Below are positions 34,617-45,187 of a stretch of DNA of 64,000 nucleotides, piece by piece (positions within the stretch are counted from its first letter, which is position 1; every line of letters begins with the position of its first letter). The notes under the pieces are model-generated. The model made no database searches, was not told where the DNA came from, and was given only the letters and a program-made list of their open reading frames with translations. This stretch comes from Mycobacterium paraffinicum (GTDB lineage: Bacteria; Actinomycetota; Actinomycetes; Mycobacteriales; Mycobacteriaceae): contig NZ_MPNT01000010.1 of assembly GCF_001907675.1 (NCBI RefSeq), positions 124,001 to 188,000 of the forward strand, given 5' to 3'. The position numbers and the translations under genes were made by a program.

Positions 34617-36623
34617 ATGTTCGAGACCGTCTTAGTGGCCAACCGCGGCGAGATCGCGGTACGCGTGATGCGTACCCTGCGCCGGCTGGGCATCCGATCG
34701 GTCGCGGTGTACAGCGACCCCGACGCCAACGCCCGCCATGTCCTGGAGGCCGACACGGCCGTTCGCCTCGGCCCCGCCGCCGCGCGGGAGAGCTATCTCG
34801 ACATCGGCAAGGTGCTCGCTGCGGCGGCGCGCACCGGCGCCCAGGCGATCCACCCGGGCTACGGATTCCTTTCCGAGAACGCCGAGTTCGCCGCCGCCTG
34901 CGAGCGGGCCGGCGTGGTGTTCCTCGGCCCCCCGGCGCGGGCCATCCAGGTGATGGGCGACAAGATCACCGCCAAGAACGCGGTCGCCGCCTTCGACGTG
35001 CCGGTGGTGCCCGGGGTGGCAAAGCCGGGGCTGGGCGACGACGAGTTGGTCGCGGCGGCCGAGGAAGTCGGCTACCCGGTGTTGATCAAGCCCTCGGCGG
35101 GCGGCGGCGGCAAGGGCATGCGCCTGGTGGAAGATCCGAGCCGGCTGCGCGACGCGCTGGTCGGCGCGCGACGGGAGGCCGCCGCGTCGTTCGGAGACGA
35201 CACCCTGTTCCTGGAGCGATTCGTCTTGCGCCCCAGGCACATCGAGGTGCAGGTGCTCGCCGACACGCACGGCAACGTGGTGCACCTCGGCGAGCGCGAG
35301 TGCAGCCTGCAGCGCCGCCACCAGAAGGTGATCGAGGAGGCGCCGTCCCCCCTGCTCGACCCGCAGACCCGCGCGCGCATCGGGGCGGCAGCGTGCAACA
35401 CCGCCCGCAGTGTCGATTACGTCGGCGCGGGCACCGTGGAGTTCATCGTCTCCGCCGACCGGCCGGACGAGTTCTTCTTCATGGAGATGAACACCCGCCT
35501 GCAGGTGGAACATCCTGTCACCGAGGCGATTGCCGGCCTGGACCTGGTGGAGTGGCAGCTGCGGGTGGCCGCGGGCGAGAAGCTGGGGTTCGCCCAGGAC
35601 GACGTCGAACTGCGGGGCCACGCGATCGAGGCCCGAGTGTACGCCGAGGATCCCGCGCGGGGATTCCTGCCCACCGGCGGCAAGGTGCTGCGGGTATCCG
35701 AACCGTCGGGCGCCGGCGTGCGGGTCGACTCGTCGCTGCTGGCCGGCACGGTGGTCGGAAGTGATTACGACCCGATGCTGAGCAAGGTGATCGCCTACGG
35801 CCAGGACCGCGCCGAGGCGTTGGCGAAGCTCGACACGGCGCTGGCCCAAACCGCGATCCTGGGTGTGCAGACCAACATCGAATTCCTTCGGTTCCTGCTC
35901 GCCGACGAGCGGGTGCGCGCCGGCGACCTCGACACGGCGCTGCTAGACGAGCGGGTGGCGGACTTCGCGCCGCTGCCGCCGCCCGACGACGTGCTCGCCG
36001 CCGGGGGCCTTTATCGCCAGTGGGCGCTGGACCGCCGCGCGGCGGGCAACCCCTGGGCCGTGCCCACCGGGTGGCGGGTCGGGGGTGCGCCCGCTCCCGT
36101 GCGGACCGAGATGCAGACCCCGCTGCGCAGCGCCACCGTGTCGGTGTGGGGGTCACCGGCCGACGCCCGGGTACAGATCGGTTCGGCCGAAACCTCCTCC
36201 GCCAGTGTGCAAGTCGATAACGATTGGATGGACGTCACGCTGGACGGGGTGCGCCGCGAATACCGCTGGGCGGAGGCCGATCGTCACCTGTGGATCGCCG
36301 ACGAACGCGGAGCGTGGCACCTGCGCGAGGCCGAGGAACACAAGATTCACCGCACGGGCGGCGCGCAGCAGGCCGAGATCCTCAGCCCCATGCCCGGCAG
36401 CGTGATCGCGGTCCAGGCCGCCTCAGGCACAGAGGTGTCCGAGGGCGACGTGGTGGTGGTCGTGGAGGCGATGAAGATGGAGCACTCGCTCTCCGCGCCG
36501 GTTTCGGGACGTGTGGAACTCATGGTGTCCGTCGGCGACCAGGTCACGGTCGACCAGGTGCTGGCCCGGCTGGTGCCCGAAGAACCCCAAGCAGCAGCAG
36601 ATTCGAGTGAGGACGAAACATGA
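34617..36623 (+). CDS. accA1: Biotin-dependent acyl-CoA carboxylase alpha subunit
   Basis: This protein of about 668 residues carries biotin carboxylase and biotin carrier on one chain. It begins [15 protein letters not shown], then has the ATP-grasp loop [14 protein letters not shown], the active-site region [13 protein letters not shown] and [14 protein letters not shown]. The C-terminal biotinyl domain has EAMKMEH with the biotin Lys about 620. With AccD1 it forms methylcrotonyl-CoA carboxylase. ATG 34617 gives the conserved [12 protein letters not shown] start; ATG 34611, overlapping the accD1 stop, is two codons longer and equally possible. The last base pairs overlap fadE19 (ATGA). Confidence 0.95.
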   Translation: MFETVLVANRGEIAVRVMRTLRRLGIRSVAVYSDPDANARHVLEADTAVRLGPAAARESYLDIGKVLAAAARTGAQAIHPGYGFLSENAEFAAACERAGVVFLGPPARAIQVMGDKITAKNAVAAFDVPVVPGVAKPGLGDDELVAAAEEVGYPVLIKPSAGGGGKGMRLVEDPSRLRDALVGARREAAASFGDDTLFLERFVLRPRHIEVQVLADTHGNVVHLGERECSLQRRHQKVIEEAPSPLLDPQTRARIGAAACNTARSVDYVGAGTVEFIVSADRPDEFFFMEMNTRLQVEHPVTEAIAGLDLVEWQLRVAAGEKLGFAQDDVELRGHAIEARVYAEDPARGFLPTGGKVLRVSEPSGAGVRVDSSLLAGTVVGSDYDPMLSKVIAYGQDRAEALAKLDTALAQTAILGVQTNIEFLRFLLADERVRAGDLDTALLDERVADFAPLPPPDDVLAAGGLYRQWALDRRAAGNPWAVPTGWRVGGAPAPVRTEMQTPLRSATVSVWGSPADARVQIGSAETSSASVQVDNDWMDVTLDGVRREYRWAEADRHLWIADERGAWHLREAEEHKIHRTGGAQQAEILSPMPGSVIAVQAASGTEVSEGDVVVVVEAMKMEHSLSAPVSGRVELMVSVGDQVTVDQVLARLVPEEPQAAADSSEDET

Positions 36624-37786
36624 CGACATCCATAACGGCGGGAACGCTGACCAAGGAATACGAGGATCTTCGCGACACGGTCGCCGAGTTCGCGCGCACC
36701 GTGGTCGCGCCGGTGTCGGCCAAACACGATGAAGAGCACACCTTCCCGTACGAAGTCGTCGCCAAGATGGGCGAGATGGGGTTGTTCGGCCTGCCGTTCC
36801 CCGAGGAGTACGGCGGCATGGGTGGTGACTACTTCGCCCTGTCGCTGGCGCTCGAGGAACTCGGAAAGGTCGACCAATCGGTGGCGATCACCTTGGAGGC
36901 AGGCGTCAGCCTCGGCGCGATGCCGATCTACCGCTTCGGCTCCGAAGAGCAGAAAAGCAAGTGGCTGCCGGACTTGACGGCCGGCCGGGCGTTGGCCGCC
37001 TTCGGGCTCACCGAGCCGGGCGCCGGTTCCGACGCGGGCGCCACCCGGACCACGGCCCGCCTCGACGACGGCGAGTGGGTGATCAACGGCAGCAAGCAGT
37101 TCATCACCAACTCCGGCACCGACATCACGAAACTGGTCACCGTCACCGCCGTCACGGGAACGATCGGTGACGGCAAGAAAGAGATCTCGACGATCATCGT
37201 GCCCAACGGCACACCGGGATTCACCGTCGAGCCCGTCTATAGCAAGGTCGGCTGGAACGCGTCGGACACGCACCCGTTGAGCTTCGCCGACGCCCGCGTG
37301 CCGGAGGAGAACCTGCTCGGCCCCCGCGGCACCGGCTATGCGAACTTCCTGTCCATCCTCGACGAGGGCCGCATCGCGATCGCCGCGCTCGCGACCGGCG
37401 CCGCCCAGGGCTGCGTCGACGAGAGCGTCAGGTACGCCACGCAACGCCAGTCCTTCGGCCAGCCGATCGGCTCCTACCAGGCCATCAGCTTCAAGATCGC
37501 GCGGATGGAAGCCCGGGCCCACGTCGCCCGCACGGCGTATTACGATGCGGCCGCAAAGATGTTGGCCGGCAAGCCATTCAAGAAGGAGGCGGCCATCGCG
37601 AAGATGATCGCGTCGGAAGCGGCCATGGACAACGCGCGAGACGCCACCCAGATCCACGGCGGTTACGGCTTCATGAACGAGTATCCGGTGGCGCGCCACT
37701 ACCGCGACAGCAAGATCCTCGAGATAGGCGAGGGGACCACCGAGGTCCAGCTGATGCTCATCGCGCGATCGCTGGGGTTGTCGTGA
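36620..37786 (+). CDS. fadE19: Acyl-CoA dehydrogenase, leucine pathway type
   Basis: This 388-residue flavoprotein has FAD-binding signatures [13 protein letters not shown] and the C-terminal [22 protein letters not shown]. The base position reads GEGTTE, with a Glu as in short-chain acyl-CoA and methylbutyryl-CoA dehydrogenases. Classical isovaleryl-CoA dehydrogenases use a Glu elsewhere and have Ala or Gly here. Its place in the operon suggests isovaleryl- or 2-methylbutyryl-CoA as substrate; the exact one is inference. ATGA overlap with accA1 and GTGA overlap with the maoC-like gene indicate coupling. Confidence 0.93.
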   Translation: MTTSITAGTLTKEYEDLRDTVAEFARTVVAPVSAKHDEEHTFPYEVVAKMGEMGLFGLPFPEEYGGMGGDYFALSLALEELGKVDQSVAITLEAGVSLGAMPIYRFGSEEQKSKWLPDLTAGRALAAFGLTEPGAGSDAGATRTTARLDDGEWVINGSKQFITNSGTDITKLVTVTAVTGTIGDGKKEISTIIVPNGTPGFTVEPVYSKVGWNASDTHPLSFADARVPEENLLGPRGTGYANFLSILDEGRIAIAALATGAAQGCVDESVRYATQRQSFGQPIGSYQAISFKIARMEARAHVARTAYYDAAAKMLAGKPFKKEAAIAKMIASEAAMDNARDATQIHGGYGFMNEYPVARHYRDSKILEIGEGTTEVQLMLIARSLGLS

Positions 37787-38277
37787 CCGACAAGTCGATC
37801 ATCCAGCGGGGACTGTGGTTCGAGGAATTCGAGACCGGCACGACCTACCTGCACCGGCCCGGCCGTACCGTCACGGAGGCCGACAACGTCTTGTTCACCA
37901 CGCTGACGATGAACACCCAGTCGTTGCACCTGGATGCGGCGTGGGCCGCGGAGCAGCCGGGCTTTCGGGGCGAGCGGTTGGTCAACTCGATGTTCACCCT
38001 GTCCACGCTGGTCGGGCTGTCCGTCTCGCAGCTCACGCTCGGCACTATCGTCGCCAACCTGGGCTTCTCCGAGGTGTCGTTTCCCAAACCGGTCTTCCAC
38101 GGCGACACCCTGTACGCCGAAACGGTGTGCACCGGCAAACGCGAGTCGAAGAGCCGGCCCGGCGAGGGGATCGTCACCCTCGAGCACACGGGACGCAACC
38201 AGCACGGCGACGTCGTGGCGCGGGCGGTGCGGACCACGCTGGTTCAGAAACGGCCCGACGGGGAGGAGTCCCGATGA
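37783..38277 (+). CDS. MaoC-like hot-dog hydratase (Rv2499c-like, itaconyl-CoA hydratase candidate)
   Basis: This 164-residue single hot-dog domain protein begins with the conserved [28 protein letters not shown]. Within it Asp and, further on, the His of the hydratase dyad (HLDAAWA) are placed as in MaoC enzymes. The M. tuberculosis counterpart is reported to hydrate itaconyl-CoA to citramalyl-CoA, which the next gene product cleaves. Start GTG 37783 overlaps the fadE19 stop and its stop overlaps the lyase start (ATGA at 38274). Confidence 0.9.
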   Translation: MTDKSIIQRGLWFEEFETGTTYLHRPGRTVTEADNVLFTTLTMNTQSLHLDAAWAAEQPGFRGERLVNSMFTLSTLVGLSVSQLTLGTIVANLGFSEVSFPKPVFHGDTLYAETVCTGKRESKSRPGEGIVTLEHTGRNQHGDVVARAVRTTLVQKRPDGEESR

Positions 38278-39086
38278 ACCTGCAAGCCGCTGGTCCGGGC
38301 TGGTTGTTCTGCCCGGCCGACCGCCCCGAGCGATTCGCCAAGGCCGCGGCCGCGGCCGACGTGGTGATCCTCGACCTCGAGGACGGTGTGGCCGAGGCGG
38401 ACAAGCCCGCCGCGCGAAAGGCCTTGCGCGAAACCCCGCTGGATCCCGAGCGCACCGTGGTGCGCGTCAACGCGGCCGGCACCGAGGAGCACGGCCGCGA
38501 CCTGGACGCCCTGGCGGAGACCCCGTACACGACGGTGATGCTCTCCAAGACGGAATCGGCCGCGCAGGTTTCAGCGCTGGCGCCGCGCAACGTCATCGCG
38601 CTGATCGAGACTCCCCGCGGTGCCGTCTTCAGCACCGAGATCGCCGCCGCGGAAGGAACCGTCGCCATGATGTGGGGCGCCGAGGACCTCGTCGCGGCCC
38701 TCGGCGGTAGCTCCAGCCGCCGGGCCGACGGCACCTACCGCGACTTCGCCCGCCACGTCCGGTCGACGGTTCTGCTGGCGGCGTCCACCTTCGGCCGGGC
38801 CGCGCTCGATGCGGTGCATCTGGACATCCACGACGTCGAAGGCTTGCGGGCCGAGGCCGCCGATGCCGTCGCGGTGGGTTTCCACGGGACCGTCTGCATC
38901 CACCCGACCCAGATCGCGATCGTGCGCGACGCCTACCGTCCCAGCGAGGAGAAACTCGACTGGGCGCGAAGGGTATTGGCTGCGGCGCGCACCGAGCGCG
39001 GCGTTTTCGCGTTCGAGGGGCAGATGGTGGATTCGCCGGTGCTCAAGCACGCGGAGATGCTGGTGCGCAGGGCCACCGCCGGGTGA
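38274..39086 (+). CDS. citE: CitE-like beta-hydroxyacyl-CoA lyase (Rv2498c-like)
   Basis: A 270-residue HpcH/HpaI aldolase-fold lyase. The metal-site motifs are [21 protein letters not shown] (Glu ligand) and MMWGAEDL, plus [10 protein letters not shown]. Although named citE, it is not part of a citrate lyase complex. The M. tuberculosis enzyme cleaves (S)-citramalyl-CoA and (R)-HMG-CoA, serving both itaconate breakdown and the last step of leucine catabolism, and the neighbouring genes fit both routes. ATG 38274 overlaps the preceding stop. This is the last gene of the tightly overlapping block; a 235-bp gap follows with no gene. Confidence 0.93.
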   Translation: MNLQAAGPGWLFCPADRPERFAKAAAAADVVILDLEDGVAEADKPAARKALRETPLDPERTVVRVNAAGTEEHGRDLDALAETPYTTVMLSKTESAAQVSALAPRNVIALIETPRGAVFSTEIAAAEGTVAMMWGAEDLVAALGGSSSRRADGTYRDFARHVRSTVLLAASTFGRAALDAVHLDIHDVEGLRAEAADAVAVGFHGTVCIHPTQIAIVRDAYRPSEEKLDWARRVLAAARTERGVFAFEGQMVDSPVLKHAEMLVRRATAG

Positions 39087-39321
39087 ATTTCGCGAAAGCA
39101 CCATCACCGGCGATATCGACCAGCCTCGCCGCAGCGCGCTGCCGATGAGCGCGACACGTTCGCGATCAACGCGGTCTCCTCTCGATCGGGCGCATAATGG
39201 TGAGTACGCCAGTGTCGCGGCGAGCGAGGCCTTTCGGGTAGCTGGCGATCGACTTCGGCTCGCGGTAGGTCTCGGCTGAGCTCTTTGCTGTGACCCTGCG
39301 GCACCGAAGTAGGGAGACGGT

Positions 39322-40422
39322 ATGGCGATGGTGCCCCAAATGCCGACGACCGTCGACCTCGAGCCCGTGCAACTCGTCGCCGCCGACGGCACACCGACCC
39401 CCCAAGCCCGGTACGGCCGCGACCTTCCGGCCGAGACATTGTGCTGGCTCTACGAAATGATGGTGGTCACCCGCGAGCTGGACACCGAATTCGTCAACCT
39501 CAAGCGCCAAGGGGAGTTGGCGCTGTTCGCGTCCTGCCGCGGTCAGGAGGCCGCCCAGGTCGGCGCGACGGCCTGTCTGCGCAAGACGGACTGGCTGTTT
39601 CCGCAATACCGCGAGCTTGGTGCTTATCTGGTCCGCGGGATCCCGCCCGGGCACGTCGGTGCGGTTTGGCGCGGAACCTGGCACGGCGGACTGGAATTCA
39701 CCAAGAAATGCTGCGCCCCGACCTCGATCCCGATCGGCACCCAGACCCTGCACGCCGTCGGCGCCGCGATGGCCGCCCAGCGCCTCGGCGAGGATTCGGT
39801 GACGGTGGCCTTCCTCGGTGACGGCGCGACCAGCGTCGGGGACGTGCACGAGGCGCTGAATTTCGCGGCCGTGTTCGCCACGCCGTGCGTGTTCTTCGTG
39901 CAGAACAACCAGTGGGCGATCTCGATGCCGATCCACAAACAGACCGCGGCACCGTCCATCGCGCACAAGGCAATCGGCTACGGCATGCCCGGAATCCGGG
40001 TGGACGGCAACGATGTGCTGGCCTGTTACGCGGTGATGGCCGAGGCCGCCGCCCGCGCCCGGGCCGGCGGTGGGCCGACGCTGATCGAGGCGGTGACCTA
40101 TCGGCTCGGCCCGCACACCACTTCCGATGATCCCAGCCGCTATCGGACGCAGGAGGAGGTGGACCGCTGGGCGGCACTCGATCCGATCCCGCGCTATCGC
40201 AGCTACCTTCAGCACCAGGGTCTGTGGTCTGTCCGCCTGGAGGACCGGGTCGCCGCCCGCGCAAAGCGGATGCGGGCGGAATTGCGCGGCGCGGTGTTCG
40301 GCGCACCCGATTTCGACGTCGACGAGGTATTCACCACGGTGTACGCCGAGATGACGCCCGGGTTGGAGGCGCAGCGCCGACAGTTGCGGGCCGAACTCGA
40401 CCGCGGCGGTGGGGAGGCCTGA
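39322..40422 (+). CDS. bkdA: Branched-chain 2-oxoacid dehydrogenase E1 alpha
   Basis: This 366-residue E1 alpha subunit is annotated pdhA in older M. tuberculosis records (Rv2497c). The thiamine diphosphate/Mg motif is GDGATSVGDVHEALN ... FVQNNQWAIS. It decarboxylates the 2-oxoacids of leucine, isoleucine and valine, feeding acyl-CoAs to FadE19 and the carboxylase. The phosphorylation-loop region YRLGPHTTSDDPSRY is typical of E1 alpha. ATG 39322 follows AGGGAG by 6 bases. It starts a three-gene set separated from citE by 235 bp, so it may have its own promoter. Confidence 0.94.
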   Translation: MAMVPQMPTTVDLEPVQLVAADGTPTPQARYGRDLPAETLCWLYEMMVVTRELDTEFVNLKRQGELALFASCRGQEAAQVGATACLRKTDWLFPQYRELGAYLVRGIPPGHVGAVWRGTWHGGLEFTKKCCAPTSIPIGTQTLHAVGAAMAAQRLGEDSVTVAFLGDGATSVGDVHEALNFAAVFATPCVFFVQNNQWAISMPIHKQTAAPSIAHKAIGYGMPGIRVDGNDVLACYAVMAEAAARARAGGGPTLIEAVTYRLGPHTTSDDPSRYRTQEEVDRWAALDPIPRYRSYLQHQGLWSVRLEDRVAARAKRMRAELRGAVFGAPDFDVDEVFTTVYAEMTPGLEAQRRQLRAELDRGGGEA

Positions 40423-41472
40423 ATGACTCAGCTCGCCGATCGTCCGGCCGCCGGTTCCACGAACAACCTGGGTGCCGCAGCGCGGAACGTCGCGCAGTCA
40501 CTGACGATGGTGCAGGCGCTCAACCGTGCCCTGCACGACGCGATGGCCGCCGACGACCGGGTGCTGGTGTTCGGGGAGGACGTATCGGTCGAGGGGGGAG
40601 TGTTCCGGGTAACCGAGCGGCTGGCCGAAACGTTCGGCGAGAAACGCTGTTTCGACACCCCGCTGGCGGAATCGGCCATCATCGGCATCGCGGTCGGGTT
40701 GGCGCTACGCGGGTTCGTGCCGGTGCCGGAGATCCAATTCGACGGGTTCTCCTACCCCGCCTTCGACCAGGTGGTCAGCCATCTGGCGAAGTACCGCACC
40801 CGCACCCGCGGCGAGGTCAACATGCCGGTGACGGTGCGGATCCCGTCGTTCGGCGGAATCGGTGCGGCCGAACATCATTCGGACTCCACCGAATCGTATT
40901 GGGCGCACACCGCCGGCCTGAAGGTGCTGGTTCCATCCAGCCCGGCGGACGCGTACTGGCTGCTTCGCCACGCGATCGCCTGCCCGGACCCGGTGATGTA
41001 CCTCGAGCCCAAGCGGCGCTATCAGGTGCGCGGAGTGGTCGACACCGAGCGGCCCGAGCCGCCGATCGGCCGGGCGATGGTGCGTCGGCCCGGCTCCGAT
41101 GTCACCGTCGTGACCTACGGCAGCTTGGTCAGTACCGCGGTCGGTGCCGCGGAAGAGGCAGAGCGCCAACGGGGTTGGAGCCTGGAGGTCATCGACCTGC
41201 GGTCACTCGTTCCACTGGATTTCGAAACCGTCGCGGCGTCGATTCGTCGGACGGGGCGTTGCGTGGTGATGCACGAGGGGCCGCGCAGCCTGGGGTACGG
41301 CGCCGGCTTGGCCGCCAGGATCCAAGAGGACATGTTCTACGAGCTCGAGGCGCCGGTGTTGCGTGCCTGCGGGTTTGACACCCCTTACCCGCCGGCCCGA
41401 CTGGAGCGGCTGTGGCTGCCCGGCCCCGACCGGCTGCTGGACTGTGTCGAGCGTGCGCTGGAGTTGCCATGA
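40423..41472 (+). CDS. bkdB: Branched-chain 2-oxoacid dehydrogenase E1 beta
   Basis: This 349-residue E1 beta subunit has a transketolase-like pyrimidine domain with [17 protein letters not shown], which contains the Glu that activates thiamine diphosphate, and SESAIIG-like sequence [10 protein letters not shown]. The C-terminal domain binds the alpha subunit. ATG 40423 immediately follows the bkdA stop (TGAATG) and its own stop overlaps bkdC, so the three subunits are probably made in fixed ratio. It corresponds to Rv2496c. Confidence 0.95.
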   Translation: MTQLADRPAAGSTNNLGAAARNVAQSLTMVQALNRALHDAMAADDRVLVFGEDVSVEGGVFRVTERLAETFGEKRCFDTPLAESAIIGIAVGLALRGFVPVPEIQFDGFSYPAFDQVVSHLAKYRTRTRGEVNMPVTVRIPSFGGIGAAEHHSDSTESYWAHTAGLKVLVPSSPADAYWLLRHAIACPDPVMYLEPKRRYQVRGVVDTERPEPPIGRAMVRRPGSDVTVVTYGSLVSTAVGAAEEAERQRGWSLEVIDLRSLVPLDFETVAASIRRTGRCVVMHEGPRSLGYGAGLAARIQEDMFYELEAPVLRACGFDTPYPPARLERLWLPGPDRLLDCVERALELP

Positions 41473-42626
41473 GCGCCGAGATCAAGGAATTCCGGGTCCC
41501 CGACCTCGGTGAGGGATTGCAGGAAGTGACGGTGACGCACTGGAACGTCGGCGCGGGTGACGACGTCGAACTCAACCAGGTGTTGTGCTCAGTGGAGACC
41601 GCCAAGGCCGAGGTCGAGCTGCCCAGCCCCTACGCCGGGCGCATCGTCGAAACGCACGGCGCCGAAGGCGATGTGCTCGACGTGGGGGCGGTCCTCGTTC
41701 GCATCGCCACCGCACCGGTCAATGGGGACATCCCCCCGACGGCAGAGGCGGTGCCCACACTCGTTGGCTACGGGGCGGACGACGGCATCGACACCAGCCG
41801 ACGGGCGGGCCGCCCGCTCGCCGCCCCTCCGGCGCGCAAACTGGCCAAGGAACTGATGGTCGACCTGCGCTCGCTGCAGCGCGATCCCGACAGCATCATC
41901 ACGCGCGCGGACGTGCTCGCGGCCGCCGACCAAAACGGGGCCGACGCTCGACCGGTCCGCGGGGTACAGGCCCGAATGGCCGAGACGATGACGTTGTCGC
42001 ACCGGGAGATCCCCGCCGCCAAGGTCAGCGTTGCGGTGGACTGCCACGAACTCCTGCGGCTGTCGGACCGAACGGCGGCGGACCACAAGATCACGCCGTT
42101 CGTCCTGACCATGCGGTTGTTGCTGATTGCGCTGCGGCACAACGAGATTCTCAACTCGACATGGGTCGACTCGGCCGACGGCCCGCAGGTCCGCATCCAC
42201 CGTCGGGTGCATCTGGGATTCGCAGTGGCCACCCCGCGGGGCCTGCTGGTCCCGGTGATCACCGACGCGCACGACAAGACCACCCGCGAACTGGCAACTC
42301 GGGCGGCCGAGTTGATCGACGGTGCGCGGGCGGGCACGCTGACGCCGGGGGAGTTGCGCGGCTCCACCTTCACCGTGTCCAACTTCGGGGCGCTGGGCGC
42401 CGACGACGGCGTCCCGGTGATCAACCACCCCGAAGCGGCCATCCTGGGGATGGGCGCCATCAAACCGCGCCCGGTCGCCGTCGATGATCAGGTCGTGGTG
42501 CGCCCGACGATGACACTGACATGCGTCTTCGACCACCGCGTCGCCGACGGCGCCCAGGCGGCCCGTTTCGTCACCGAGCTGCGGGACCTGGTCGAGTCAC
42601 CGATGACCGCGTTGCTCGACCTGTAA
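41469..42626 (+). CDS. bkdC: Branched-chain 2-oxoacid dehydrogenase E2 (dihydrolipoyl acyltransferase)
   Basis: This 385-residue E2 has a lipoyl domain with the lipoylation Lys46 in [11 protein letters not shown], a small E1/E3-binding domain ([19 protein letters not shown]) and a catalytic domain. The active site is HRVADG (His356, Asp360), close to the C-terminus. The enzyme moves the acyl group to CoA. ATG 41469 lies in the bkdB stop (ATGA). No E3 gene is present; the housekeeping lipoamide dehydrogenase would serve, as in M. tuberculosis. It corresponds to Rv2495c. Confidence 0.95.
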   Translation: MSAEIKEFRVPDLGEGLQEVTVTHWNVGAGDDVELNQVLCSVETAKAEVELPSPYAGRIVETHGAEGDVLDVGAVLVRIATAPVNGDIPPTAEAVPTLVGYGADDGIDTSRRAGRPLAAPPARKLAKELMVDLRSLQRDPDSIITRADVLAAADQNGADARPVRGVQARMAETMTLSHREIPAAKVSVAVDCHELLRLSDRTAADHKITPFVLTMRLLLIALRHNEILNSTWVDSADGPQVRIHRRVHLGFAVATPRGLLVPVITDAHDKTTRELATRAAELIDGARAGTLTPGELRGSTFTVSNFGALGADDGVPVINHPEAAILGMGAIKPRPVAVDDQVVVRPTMTLTCVFDHRVADGAQAARFVTELRDLVESPMTALLDL

Positions 42627-42630
42627 GAGC

Positions 42631-42921
42631 TCAGGGGTGCGGCGGTACGGGGCACCAGAACAGGCCGCAGTTGAAGCTGGGCGCGCGCGAAGGAGGCGGG
42701 GGAGGGTAGTGCGGCGGGTTGTCGGTGTCCCAACACTGATTCCAGTACTTGTTCTCGCCCCATGCCGGGTTCCACGGCTGGTTCGGGCACCAGTACACCT
42801 GGGGGACGGGAGCCGGCTGCGCCTCGGCGACGCCTTCGACCAAAGCCGATCCGGCCGACGCGAGACCGCTGGCCAATAAGGCCCCGGCGGCAATTCGGGT
42901 AAGGGTGCGGTTGATCTCCAC
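42631..42921 (-). CDS. Small Pro/Trp-rich secreted protein
   Basis: This 96-residue protein has a signal peptide (MEINRTLTRIAAGALLASGLA...) with likely cleavage at AEA-QP, about residue 35. The mature peptide is rich in Pro, Trp and Cys (YWCPNQPWNPAWGENKYWNQCW) and ends with paired Cys in CGLFWCP, suggesting disulfides. Several small mycobacterial secreted proteins share the WGxN and CP motifs, with no known function. GTG 42921 is chosen because AAGGA lies 7 bases upstream. It converges on bkdC with a 4-base gap. Confidence 0.75.
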   Translation of the reverse strand: MEINRTLTRIAAGALLASGLASAGSALVEGVAEAQPAPVPQVYWCPNQPWNPAWGENKYWNQCWDTDNPPHYPPPPPSRAPSFNCGLFWCPVPPHP

Positions 42922-43023
42922 GTGCACGTCCTTCGCTAGGGCGCCGCGTTCGCCGGCGTCTTCGTAGCAAAGCACACGTCGGCCGAATCGCTACCGATCC
43001 CAATCTACGGAACTGCGGCGGGG

Positions 43024-43794
43024 CTACCGGCGCTGTGCCGCAGCCAGTCGCTGAGCGAATTCGGGCGACTGGATGGAGTACGCCTGCGGGCCGAGTTCAG
43101 TGCGCATGGCGAAGACGTGCTGCTCGTGCTCCATCGAGCCCGGGCTGATGGTGGCGCGCATCGTCGCCTTCGTCGCCAGCACCACCTCGCGCGGGGCGGC
43201 CGCCGGCCCGGCGGCCAACTCCAGCGCCGCGGCAACCGGATCGTCGGCGACGGCGAGCGCCAAGCCGTGCCGCACGGCGGCCTCGGCGTCGAAGCCCATG
43301 CCGAAGAGCAAGGCCGCGCGGGCGACCTGGGGGCCCACCGCCCGCTGCAGCATCCAGGTCGCGCCGCCGCCGGGGTGCAATCCCAGCTTCTGGAATCGGG
43401 CGTCGAACAGGGCCCCCGGGCCCGCGATGCGCACGTCGGCGGCCAATGCAAGGTTCAGACCCGCCCCCACCGCCGCGCCGTTGACGGCGGCGATGGTGGG
43501 CAGCCGGCAGCCGCCGATGGCCATGAATCCGTCGTAGAGCTGCTGCAGGCCCGTCTCGGCTCGGTCGCCGCCCGCGGCGCCGAGCGCGCTGAGGTCCGCG
43601 CCCGCGCAGAAGGCCTTGCCGGCGCCGGTGATCACCACGGCGTGCACGTCGGGGTCGGCCTCGGCCTGTTCGACGGCCGCGCGCAGGCGCGCCGACATTT
43701 CGGCGGTCACGGCGTTGCGCCGATCGGGGTCGTTGACGGTGATGAGCGCGACGCGATTGTCGACGGTGGACAAGACGAGGTCGGATTGGACCAT
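43024..43794 (-). CDS. echA14: Enoyl-CoA hydratase/isomerase family protein (EchA14-like)
   Basis: A 256-residue crotonase-fold protein. The oxyanion-hole motifs are [14 protein letters not shown] and [20 protein letters not shown]. The segment where crotonases carry the first catalytic Glu (usually ...PE..LG..PG) reads [13 protein letters not shown], so that Glu is missing and classical hydratase activity is uncertain. ATG 43794 has GGAGGTGCC directly upstream. Length and position correspond to M. tuberculosis echA14, which there is followed by lipQ; here an accessory block of about 11 kb separates the two. Confidence 0.88.
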   Translation of the reverse strand: MVQSDLVLSTVDNRVALITVNDPDRRNAVTAEMSARLRAAVEQAEADPDVHAVVITGAGKAFCAGADLSALGAAGGDRAETGLQQLYDGFMAIGGCRLPTIAAVNGAAVGAGLNLALAADVRIAGPGALFDARFQKLGLHPGGGATWMLQRAVGPQVARAALLFGMGFDAEAAVRHGLALAVADDPVAAALELAAGPAAAPREVVLATKATMRATISPGSMEHEQHVFAMRTELGPQAYSIQSPEFAQRLAAAQRR

Positions 43795-44159
43795 CGGGCA
43801 CCTCCGCGGCTTGGGCTTTGACGGGTCCGGGCGACGCACGAATGCTGTGCCGTCGGCTGTGACTCCGGGGCAGGGTCAGGGTACTGCGCGGCGTGTTCAC
43901 CGACGGTGGCCGGTGTGCCCCGCTGCGGCACTTGGGTCAATTAACGGAATCGTATTGCGCCTGCCGGCCGCCGATTTGCTTAACGCCGAGGATCCGAGTG
44001 CCATTGCCGCCCGGTCGGGTTTCCAAAGAATGGCTCCGCAACGCGAATGCCTTTTCGCTCGGCGGTGAGTGTTCAATCGCGGGCGCTTGATTACAAGGAG
44101 ATAATTAAGCGGCTTAATGGTGAAAGCGACTCGCCGCCGGGACCCCCGCCCGCCTCGCG
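43795..44159. other. 365-bp intergenic region
   Basis: No supported gene, repeat or RNA. GC falls toward the right end (TTACAAGGAGATAATTAAGCGGC near 44090), which marks the left edge of the accessory block. An AAGGAGAT resembling a ribosome binding site there is not followed by a usable open frame. Confidence 0.45.
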
Positions 44160-44582
44160 TCACCCAGCCTCGGGTCGCGCCAACCTCTTAGCCAGCTGAT
44201 CGAGCGCCGCCTGGCGACGTCGCACCGCGCATGCTCGTTGGTCGCGCAGCGACCCCTGCATCACCGTCTTGGGCAAGGTATCGTGGCGCAACCTGGTATT
44301 CGCGTAGTGGATTGCGGCATCGATCATTTCGATATAGCGCTCCGCCTCATCGACGGCACACGTGCCCTCGATGCGCTGGACCTCATCCCAACACGGGTAC
44401 GACGAGTATCTGGCATCCAGCCGTTGCTGCGATACCTGCAGACCGAAGTAGCTGCGCCAATCTCGGCTTAGCCACCCCCGCGTCTTGACCTCAACTTTGA
44501 TCCTGTTCCCAAGGCCGGCTACGAACTTTGGTTCTCCAACTCGCACCACCGGTTGCCAGTCGTCCGACGTCACATCGACCAC
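44160..44582 (-). CDS. Hypothetical protein, 140 residues
   Basis: The frame begins at GTG 44582 (GTG 44573 is possible, with GAGGGG spaced better) and ends at 44160. The protein is soluble, rich in Arg and Trp, with segments VEVKTRGWLSRDWRSYFGLQ and an Arg-rich C-terminal helix (RRRQAALDQLAKRLAR). It has no signal peptide or membrane helix and I recognise no family. Codon use is GC-rich but less biased than the core genes. It may be a real accessory gene. Confidence 0.5.
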   Translation of the reverse strand: MVDVTSDDWQPVVRVGEPKFVAGLGNRIKVEVKTRGWLSRDWRSYFGLQVSQQRLDARYSSYPCWDEVQRIEGTCAVDEAERYIEMIDAAIHYANTRLRHDTLPKTVMQGSLRDQRACAVRRRQAALDQLAKRLARPEAG

Positions 44583-44861
44583 CCCTCGAATAGAGACGCC
44601 CTAAGTCATGATCCCCCTGCAGGCGTCATCTGCTCGCACGACACGCTAATTGTTATTCCCTAGCCGTCTAATTGGCAAACTCTGGGCGACAACGCGCACC
44701 GCGGCACTTGTTAAGAGCCATTTACGCCGCCGCGTCTTCCGGCGCGCCGACCGGTCGCCGGGTCGCCAAGGAGCTTTTGAGAATCCCCCAAGGCCCGCCG
44801 CCGATGCTGATCCCGGGCCGCAGAAGGCGCCCACCCAAGGCATCGATGGCAGGAGCTCTTA

Positions 44862-45110
44862 ATGCGAACCGTGGCGGAGAAGAACACCGACAAGAAAATC
44901 GGCTACATCCGCCTGGGCATCGTCTCTGCCGTAATCGCGGTCCTGATTGGGCTCGGTTTGGCTCTCATCGCCGCGAACAAGCCTGCCGCCGGCCACCCGT
45001 GTTCCATGCGGAATGTGACCACGAAGGACGCGGCCGGCCACACGGTGTCGTGCGACCGGACGACCGCGAGTGCGCGTGACCTCGTGTGGCAGCTGGCACC
45101 GGCGTCGTAG
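44862..45110 (+). CDS. Small membrane-anchored protein
   Basis: This 82-residue protein has a charged N-terminus, one hydrophobic segment (LGIVSAVIAVLIGLGLALIAAN, about 18-39) and an external domain of about 40 residues with two cysteines (GHPCSMRN, TVSCDRT). ATG 44862 has AGGAGCTC 5-10 bases upstream. The family is not recognised. It lies about 80 bp before the DJ-1-like gene in the same direction and may share its transcript. Confidence 0.65.
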   Translation: MRTVAEKNTDKKIGYIRLGIVSAVIAVLIGLGLALIAANKPAAGHPCSMRNVTTKDAAGHTVSCDRTTASARDLVWQLAPAS

Positions 45111-45187
45111 TGGCGGTTGCACGCCGGGCATCGGATGGGTGACGCTTAGGCGGGTCAATCCGGTGCACGCTGACGAGGGGATACGCG

